A DNA stretch of 10,985 nucleotides. Origin: Deltaproteobacteria bacterium (lineage in GTDB: Bacteria; Myxococcota; Polyangia; Polyangiales; B10-G4). The notes beneath the pieces were generated by a model. It saw only the letters and a list, made by a program, of their open reading frames with translations, did not search any database and was not told the DNA's origin. This document shows positions 7,138-10,985 of this stretch, one piece after another; within the stretch, counting starts at the first letter, position 1, and the number at the start of each line of letters is the position of its first letter. The stretch is taken from assembly GCA_019312705.1 (NCBI GenBank), contig JAFDCW010000059.1, positions 1 through 10,985 of the forward strand, read 5' to 3'. The position numbers and the translations under genes were made by a program.

Positions 7138-7154
7138 TTCAATCTCGGTGCCAA
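7138..7154 (-). promoter_or_regulatory. Possible sigma-54 (-24/-12) promoter for the kinase-regulator operon
   Basis: On the minus strand this reads TTGGCACCGAGATTGAA. Against the consensus YTGGCACGRNNNTTGCW it matches 15 of 17 positions. The -24 GG is present, but the -12 dinucleotide is GA instead of GC, a real weakness. The predicted transcript start is near 7127, only a few bases before the first ATG of the kinase gene. Confidence 0.4.
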
Positions 7155-7205
7155 CCGGGAGGACGGGGCCCCGGACCCGTGTCTGTCTGGAGACCGGGAC
7201 GGGGC

Positions 7206-7225
7206 GTGTCCGGAAATCCGGACAC
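7206..7225. promoter_or_regulatory. Perfect 20-base palindrome, candidate regulator binding site
   Basis: GTGTCCGGAAATCCGGACAC has two 9-base arms around a central AA. It is centred about 65 bases upstream of the predicted exporter transcript start (~7281) and about 88 bases upstream of the predicted kinase transcript start (~7127). Fis-type domains of NtrC-family dimers bind such inverted repeats, so the neighbouring response regulator is the natural candidate. A weaker half-site-like CCGGAC is at 7171-7176. Binding by a different dimeric regulator is possible. Confidence 0.6.
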
Positions 7226-7228
7226 TCT

Positions 7229-7241
7229 CGGGCTGTGCCCG
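7229..7241. repeat. Short palindrome beside the -24 element
   Basis: CGGGC (7229-7233) and GCCCG (7237-7241) flank TGT. It lies between the 20-base palindrome and the sigma-54 element. It may be a second protein site or chance in GC-rich DNA. Confidence 0.3.
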
Positions 7242-7253
7242 CTATGAAGGCTC

Positions 7254-7270
7254 CTGGCACGAAGCTCGCT
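7254..7270 (+). promoter_or_regulatory. Sigma-54 (-24/-12) promoter of the exporter operon
   Basis: CTGGCACGAAGCTCGCT matches the consensus YTGGCACGRNNNTTGCW at 16 of 17 positions. The -24 GG (7256-7257) and -12 GC (7268-7269) are separated by exactly the required 10 bases. The predicted transcript start is about 7281, which gives a 13-base leader that carries the GGAGAG ribosome site of the membrane-fusion gene. The divergent gene pair encodes a sigma-54 activator with an intact GAFTGA loop, which strengthens the call. Confidence 0.75.
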
Positions 7271-7282
7271 AGTCTCGGGACC

Positions 7283-7288
7283 GGAGAG
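7283..7288 (+). promoter_or_regulatory. Ribosome binding site of the membrane-fusion gene
   Basis: GGAGAG ends 5 bases before the ATG at 7294. With the predicted sigma-54 start at about 7281 the messenger leader would be just long enough to include it. Confidence 0.6.
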
Positions 7289-7293
7289 ACAGC

Positions 7294-8331
7294 ATGAAGA
7301 AGGTCATCGTCGCGACAATCCTCTTCGCGGCCGCCCTCACCGGCGCCATCGCGTGGAAGATCCAAGCCCAGGAAGCGGCTGAGCACGGCCCCCCAGCCGG
7401 CTCGGGAGTCGTGGAAGGAGAGGCCGTCGATCTCTCGTCCCGCCTGGGCGCCCGCATCAACGAGGTTCTGGTCACCGAGGGCGCGTCGGTCGCGGCCGGC
7501 GACGTCGTGCTGACCCTCGACTGCGACGAACCCGAAGCCCGCCTCGCCGAAGCCGTGGCCCGCCTCGGCGCCGCCAGGGCCCAGGCCGAGGGCGCGGGCG
7601 CTAGCGCCAGCGCAGCCCACGATCAGAGCCGCGCCGCCCGAGCATCGGTGACCGCCGCCGGAGCAAATATCGCCGCCCTCGATGCCCAAAGCAGCGTGGC
7701 CGAACGCGAAGCCATCCGGGTCGAGGAGATGGGCACCCACGCCGCGCTCTCGCGCCGAGACCAAGCGCGCTCCACCGCGACGCGCCTCGAAGCCCAGGCC
7801 GCCGGGGCCCGGGCGGCTCGGTCGGCGAGCCGCCGTCAGGCTGCCGCCGCGCGCTCCCAGGCGGGGGCCGCGAGCGCCCAGGCGGAGGCCGCGCTCCAGA
7901 GCATCGCGGCAGTCGAGGCCATCGTCCGGTCCGCGCAGCTCGCGGTCGCCGAGTGCCAGATCATCGCTCCCCGAAGCGGGGTCGTGGAGCGCGTGTACTA
8001 CGAGCCCGGCGAGCTGGTCATGCCCGGGTCCGTCGTCGCGCGAATCGTCGACCCGGCGTTTGTACGCGCCACTTTCTACCTTCCCAACGGAGACGTGGAT
8101 ACGGCGGTGGTCGGGCGCCACGCGAGCGTCGAAGCGGACGCCTACCCGGGGCGCACCTTCGAGGCGACCGTGCATCGGGTGAGCCTCGAGGCCGAGTTCA
8201 CACCGCGGAACATCCAGACCCGCACCGACCGCGACCGCCTCGTATTCCCCGTCGAAGTGCGGGTGCCCAACGACGAAGGCCTGCTGCGCACGGGCATGCC
8301 GGTGGTCGTCACCCTCGGCGAGGACTCGTGA
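7294..8331 (+). CDS. HlyD-family periplasmic membrane-fusion protein of an ABC exporter
   Basis: Adaptor of 345 residues linking an inner-membrane ABC exporter to an outer-membrane channel. Residues 1-24 are an uncleaved or cleaved N-terminal membrane segment (VIVATILFAAALTGAIAW). The first half of the lipoyl-like sandwich is ~38-76 (GARINEVLVTEGASVAAGDVV). A long Ala-rich coiled coil runs ~80-215. The second lipoyl half is ~221-252 (IIAPRSGVVERVYYEPGELV), and a beta-barrel domain closes the protein. The stretch FTPRNIQTRTDRDRLVFPV (302-320) is typical of YbhG/YhiI-like adaptors. It is the first gene of the operon; its TGA overlaps the next start as GTGA. A TolC-like channel is not in the window. 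The predicted sigma-54 promoter lies directly upstream. YbhG-like is my best family guess; YhiI is the alternative. Confidence 0.92.
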   Translation: MKKVIVATILFAAALTGAIAWKIQAQEAAEHGPPAGSGVVEGEAVDLSSRLGARINEVLVTEGASVAAGDVVLTLDCDEPEARLAEAVARLGAARAQAEGAGASASAAHDQSRAARASVTAAGANIAALDAQSSVAEREAIRVEEMGTHAALSRRDQARSTATRLEAQAAGARAARSASRRQAAAARSQAGAASAQAEAALQSIAAVEAIVRSAQLAVAECQIIAPRSGVVERVYYEPGELVMPGSVVARIVDPAFVRATFYLPNGDVDTAVVGRHASVEADAYPGRTFEATVHRVSLEAEFTPRNIQTRTDRDRLVFPVEVRVPNDEGLLRTGMPVVVTLGEDS

Positions 8332-9233
8332 ACGAAAGCGCCATCACGATCGACAGCCTCGAGCGCAACTACGGCGACGTGCACGCGGTCCGCGGCGTTT
8401 CGCTCGAAGTGAAGCCGGGCGAACTCTACGGCCTGGTCGGGCCCGACGGCGCCGGCAAGACGACGACCATCAGCTGCCTTTCGGGGCTGATGAAACCAAC
8501 GAGCGGCGCGGTGCGCATCGTGGGGGAGGACCCCATGGCTCGGGGCTCCGGCGCCCGCGAGCGCCTCGGACTCATGCCCCAGGAGTACAGCCTCTACGGC
8601 GACCTCTCCATCGCCGAGAACCTGTGGTTCTTCGGCCAGCTCTTTGGCCTGAAGAAGTCTACCTTCCTCGAGCGTCGCGATCGCCTGCTGGAGATCACCC
8701 GCCTCGCACCGTTCGTGGACCGCCGGGCCGCCGACCTCAGCGGCGGCATGTACAAAAAGCTCGCGCTCTCCTGCGCGCTGCTGCACCGCCCCGACGTCCT
8801 GCTCCTCGACGAACCGACGAACGGCGTGGACCCCGTGAGCCGACGCGAGCTCTGGGCCCTCATCTACGAGTTCGTCGCGGACGGCATGGCGGTGCTCCTG
8901 ACCACGCCCTACATGGACGAGGCGTCTCGGTGCCACCACGTGGGCCTGATGCACGAAGGCAAGATCATCTCCGAGGGGGCCCCCGGCGACCTGACCGACG
9001 CCCTCGAGCACGTCGTCGCTGAAGTGATCGGCGGGGACCGAGAGGCGCTGCATGAAATGCTCGAGGAGCGCGACGACATCATCGCCGCCTCCCCCGCCGG
9101 AGAGCGGCTCCGGGTCGTCGTCCTGCCGGGCCACGACCAAGACCTCGCCGCCGCCCTCGCGCCCCTCGGCGCCGAACTTCAGGTCGTGCCTCCGGACTTC
9201 GAGGATCTCTTCCTGGCGCGGATCGCCTCATGA
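8328..9233 (+). CDS. ABC exporter ATPase 1 (like N-terminal half of YbhF/RbbA)
   Basis: Cytoplasmic nucleotide-binding subunit of 301 residues. An open frame extends further upstream (to 7953), but the ABC fold starts at the GTG at 8328, which overlaps the stop of the membrane-fusion gene (GTGA) and has GAGG just before it. Motifs: Walker A GPDGAGKT (38-45), Q-loop Q85 in LMPQEYSLY, intact signature LSGG (137-140), Walker B VLLLDE (157-162) with catalytic E162, and D-loop VDP. The H-loop reads TTPYMDEA: position 194 is proline where histidine is expected. GPDGAGK and a missing switch histidine are also, from memory, features of the first ABC half of E. coli YbhF. The C-terminal ~80 residues are an accessory domain. 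It likely pairs with the next gene product as a heterodimer. Confidence 0.92.
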   Translation: MNESAITIDSLERNYGDVHAVRGVSLEVKPGELYGLVGPDGAGKTTTISCLSGLMKPTSGAVRIVGEDPMARGSGARERLGLMPQEYSLYGDLSIAENLWFFGQLFGLKKSTFLERRDRLLEITRLAPFVDRRAADLSGGMYKKLALSCALLHRPDVLLLDEPTNGVDPVSRRELWALIYEFVADGMAVLLTTPYMDEASRCHHVGLMHEGKIISEGAPGDLTDALEHVVAEVIGGDREALHEMLEERDDIIAASPAGERLRVVVLPGHDQDLAAALAPLGAELQVVPPDFEDLFLARIAS

Positions 9234-10201
9234 CCGAACACGTCATCGAGAGCCGGGACCTGCGCAAGGAGTTTGGCTCCTTCGTCGCGGTCAACGACGT
9301 CTCGTTCCACGTCGAAAAGGGGGAGATCTTCGGCTACCTCGGCGCAAACGGCGCGGGCAAGTCGACGACCATCCGCATGCTCTCGGGGCTGCTCCAGCCG
9401 AGCGGTGGAGTCGCGATGGTGGCCGGCCACGACGTCGGCAAGGACCCGATGTTGGTGAAGGCCTCGATCGGCTACATGTCACAGAAGTTCAGCCTCTACC
9501 GGGACCTCGTCGCCGAAGAGAACCTGGAGTTCTTCGGGGGTATCTATGGCCTGTCCGGGAAGGCGCTCCAGCGCGCCATCGACTCGGCCGTCGAGCGCAC
9601 GGGCCTCGGCCCCCACCGGAAGACGTTGACCGAGTCCATGCCCGGGGGCATCCGTCAGCGACTCGCCCTGGCCTCCGCGGTCCTGCACTCGCCGAAGATC
9701 ATCTTCCTCGACGAGCCAACGGCCGGCGTCGACCCCGCGTCGCGGCGCGACTTCTGGCGCCTGATCCGCGAGCTCGCCCACGCCGGCACCACCATCTTCG
9801 TGACGACTCACTACATGGACGAGGCCGAGTATTGTGCGCGCATCGGCCTGATGGTCGACGGCGTGCTGGTCGCCCTCGACAGCCCGAAAGGGCTCAAGCG
9901 TGAATACGTGCCCGGCGTCTCCCTCGCGGTGACCGGCCGCAACCTCACCGCGGGCATGCAGCGCGCCGCGGCTCTGCCCCACGTTTTGGCCGTAGAGCCG
10001 TTCGGGGCGCGAGTTCATGTGCGCTTCGAAGATGGGCACTTGAACGAAAGCGCCATCCGCGAGCTCTTCGCTGAAAAAGGCCGCGTCGATCGCATCGAGC
10101 CCGTAGACGCATCCCTCGAGGACGTATTCCTCGCCGTCGTCGGCGCCTCGGCCAAGAAGAAGGCCGAAGAGAAGGCTGAACAGGAAGGCGAAGCGGCGTG
10201 A
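9230..10201 (+). CDS. ABC exporter ATPase 2 (like C-terminal half of YbhF/RbbA)
   Basis: Second nucleotide-binding subunit, 323 residues, starting at an ATG that overlaps the previous stop as ATGA. Motifs: Walker A GANGAGKS (38-45), Q-loop Q85 in YMSQKFSLY, Walker B IIFLDE (157-162), D-loop VDP and an intact H-loop H194 in TTHYMDEAEYC. The signature is MPGG (137-140) instead of LSGG, losing the serine that contacts the gamma-phosphate. Key residues sit at the same positions as in ATPase 1, indicating an ancient duplication. The last ~17 residues are a Lys/Glu-rich tail absent from ATPase 1. ATPase 1 supplies the good signature and this protein the good switch histidine, so a heterodimer would have one canonical and one degenerate ATP site. 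Confidence 0.92.
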   Translation: MTEHVIESRDLRKEFGSFVAVNDVSFHVEKGEIFGYLGANGAGKSTTIRMLSGLLQPSGGVAMVAGHDVGKDPMLVKASIGYMSQKFSLYRDLVAEENLEFFGGIYGLSGKALQRAIDSAVERTGLGPHRKTLTESMPGGIRQRLALASAVLHSPKIIFLDEPTAGVDPASRRDFWRLIRELAHAGTTIFVTTHYMDEAEYCARIGLMVDGVLVALDSPKGLKREYVPGVSLAVTGRNLTAGMQRAAALPHVLAVEPFGARVHVRFEDGHLNESAIRELFAEKGRVDRIEPVDASLEDVFLAVVGASAKKKAEEKAEQEGEAA

Positions 10202-10985
10202 AGCGGTTCATCCAGCGCACCTGGGCCATGTCCGCCAAGGAGGTGCTGCATGTGATCCGCGACCCGCGGTCGCTCTACCTGGCCCTCGGCATGCCGGTGA
10301 TGATGATCCTGCTCTTCGGCTACGGCGTGAGCTTCGATCTCGATCACCTCGGGGTGGCCTTCGTCGATCTCGATCAAACGGCATCCAGCCGAGCCCTTCG
10401 TCAGCGCTTCACCTCGGGCATCGACCTCGACGACGCGGGACTCATCGATGAGGATTACGCGGAGGAGGCGCTCATCGCCGGGGAAGCCGTGGCCGTGCTG
10501 GTCATCGACGAAGGCTTCGAGGCCCGCCTCCGGCGCGGCGATGATGCCACCCTGCAGCTCATCCTCGACGGGTCGGACAACAACGCCGCGACCCAAACCC
10601 AGGCGAAGGCCGAGAACATCGTCCGAGTGCACGGAGCGCGGCTCTCGACGCGGGTCATGCGAGGCGCCCCGCTCTTCGAGGCGCGCCTATGGACCCGCTT
10701 CAACCCAGACGGACGCAGCGCGGTCTTCCTGGTGCCGGGCATCGCCGCCTACGTCCTGGCCATCGTCGCCGTGCTGCTCACGGCGCTGACCATCGCCAGC
10801 GAATGGGAGCGCGGGTCGATGGCCCAGCTCTTTGCGACGCCGGTGAGCCGCCTCGAGATCGTCCTCGGCAAACTCATCCCCTACATGGTCCTCGGCATCA
10901 TCGCGGTACTGCTCGTCCTCGCCGTCGGTCTATGGGTGTTCGACGTTCCATTCCAGGGATCTCCGTCGGCCCTGGCCGTGCTCTC
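10198..10985 (+). CDS. ABC-2 type permease of the exporter (3' end outside window)
   Basis: Membrane subunit, first 262 residues visible, starting at a GTG that overlaps the previous stop as GTGA. The layout fits the ABC2_membrane_3 (YbhS/YbhR/YhhJ) type: a cytoplasmic N-terminal helix (MKRFIQRTWAMSAKEVLHVI), membrane segment 1 (~26-43), a large periplasmic domain (~44-172), then membrane segments at ~176-200 and ~220-248. Between the latter two lies the conserved coupling stretch EWERGSMAQLFATPVSRLEI (202-221). Family members are usually around 370-380 residues, so roughly 70 per cent is present. A second permease gene probably follows outside the window, as in the related operons. The frame is open to the window edge. 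Confidence 0.9.
   Translation, partial: MKRFIQRTWAMSAKEVLHVIRDPRSLYLALGMPVMMILLFGYGVSFDLDHLGVAFVDLDQTASSRALRQRFTSGIDLDDAGLIDEDYAEEALIAGEAVAVLVIDEGFEARLRRGDDATLQLILDGSDNNAATQTQAKAENIVRVHGARLSTRVMRGAPLFEARLWTRFNPDGRSAVFLVPGIAAYVLAIVAVLLTALTIASEWERGSMAQLFATPVSRLEIVLGKLIPYMVLGIIAVLLVLAVGLWVFDVPFQGSPSALAVL

Noticed and set aside
7164..7173. CGGGGCCCCG palindrome
   Set aside because: A short G/C-only palindrome is expected by chance in DNA of this composition; there is no second copy and no special position.
7003..8175. 390-codon open frame on the minus strand
   Set aside because: It covers the promoter region and is antisense to the membrane-fusion gene, with a Gly/Ala/Arg-rich product and no recognisable domain.
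8142..9140. 332-codon open frame on the minus strand
   Set aside because: It is antisense to ATPase 1, which has all ABC landmarks in the plus frame.
8328..9233. Proline in the H-loop of ATPase 1 as a sign of a pseudogene
   Set aside because: All other motifs and the reading frame are intact, and loss of the histidine in one of two paired ATPase halves is normal for this transporter group.

Overview
The window is high-GC DNA with strongly G/C-biased third codon positions. Several genes point to a member of the Myxococcota (formerly Deltaproteobacteria): a lipoprotein-like export signal followed by an Asp/Ala-rich spacer, a disulfide-rich RCC1 propeller, an FHA-domain regulator, and a sigma-54 activator paired with a membrane kinase. 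This assignment is inference from gene style; there is no rRNA or other marker in the window. No tRNA, rRNA, CRISPR array, insertion sequence or attachment site was seen.

Left part (1-4415). A small exported protein of unknown function ending in Cys-Gly-Cys-Phe lies on the minus strand (125-778). Divergent from it is a two-domain regulator, FHA plus LuxR-type helix-turn-helix (989-1594), followed by a weak intrinsic terminator. Next on the plus strand are an M23 (LytM-type) zinc peptidase with a very arginine-rich tail (1781-2851) and a secreted, lipoprotein-like RCC1 propeller with seven blades, each carrying a C-x9-C pair (2898-4415). These are probably cell-envelope or surface functions.

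Right part (4422-10985). This looks like one regulatory and transport unit. On the minus strand a membrane histidine kinase and an NtrC-type sigma-54 response regulator form a two-gene operon with a 4-base overlap. Divergent from it, on the plus strand, is a tightly coupled operon: HlyD-type membrane-fusion protein, two ABC ATPases in separate genes, and an ABC-2 permease cut off by the window edge. The three junctions are 4-base GTGA/ATGA/GTGA overlaps. Content and order resemble the E. coli ybhGFSR and yhiI-rbbA-yhhJ exporters, with the double-ATPase protein split in two.

The most interesting stretch is the 170-base gap between the two operons (7124-7293). It holds a near-perfect sigma-54 -24/-12 element (7254-7270) placed about 11 bases before the likely transcription start of the exporter operon, a weaker sigma-54-like element pointing the other way towards the kinase gene (7138-7154), and between them a perfect 20-base palindrome (7206-7225) that could be the shared site for the NtrC-type regulator. 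The simplest model is an envelope-stress or toxicant sensor that switches on its own exporter through sigma-54 and possibly autoregulates. The two ATPases are complementary degenerates: one lacks the H-loop histidine and the other lacks the signature serine, so both defects should fall in the same composite ATP site.
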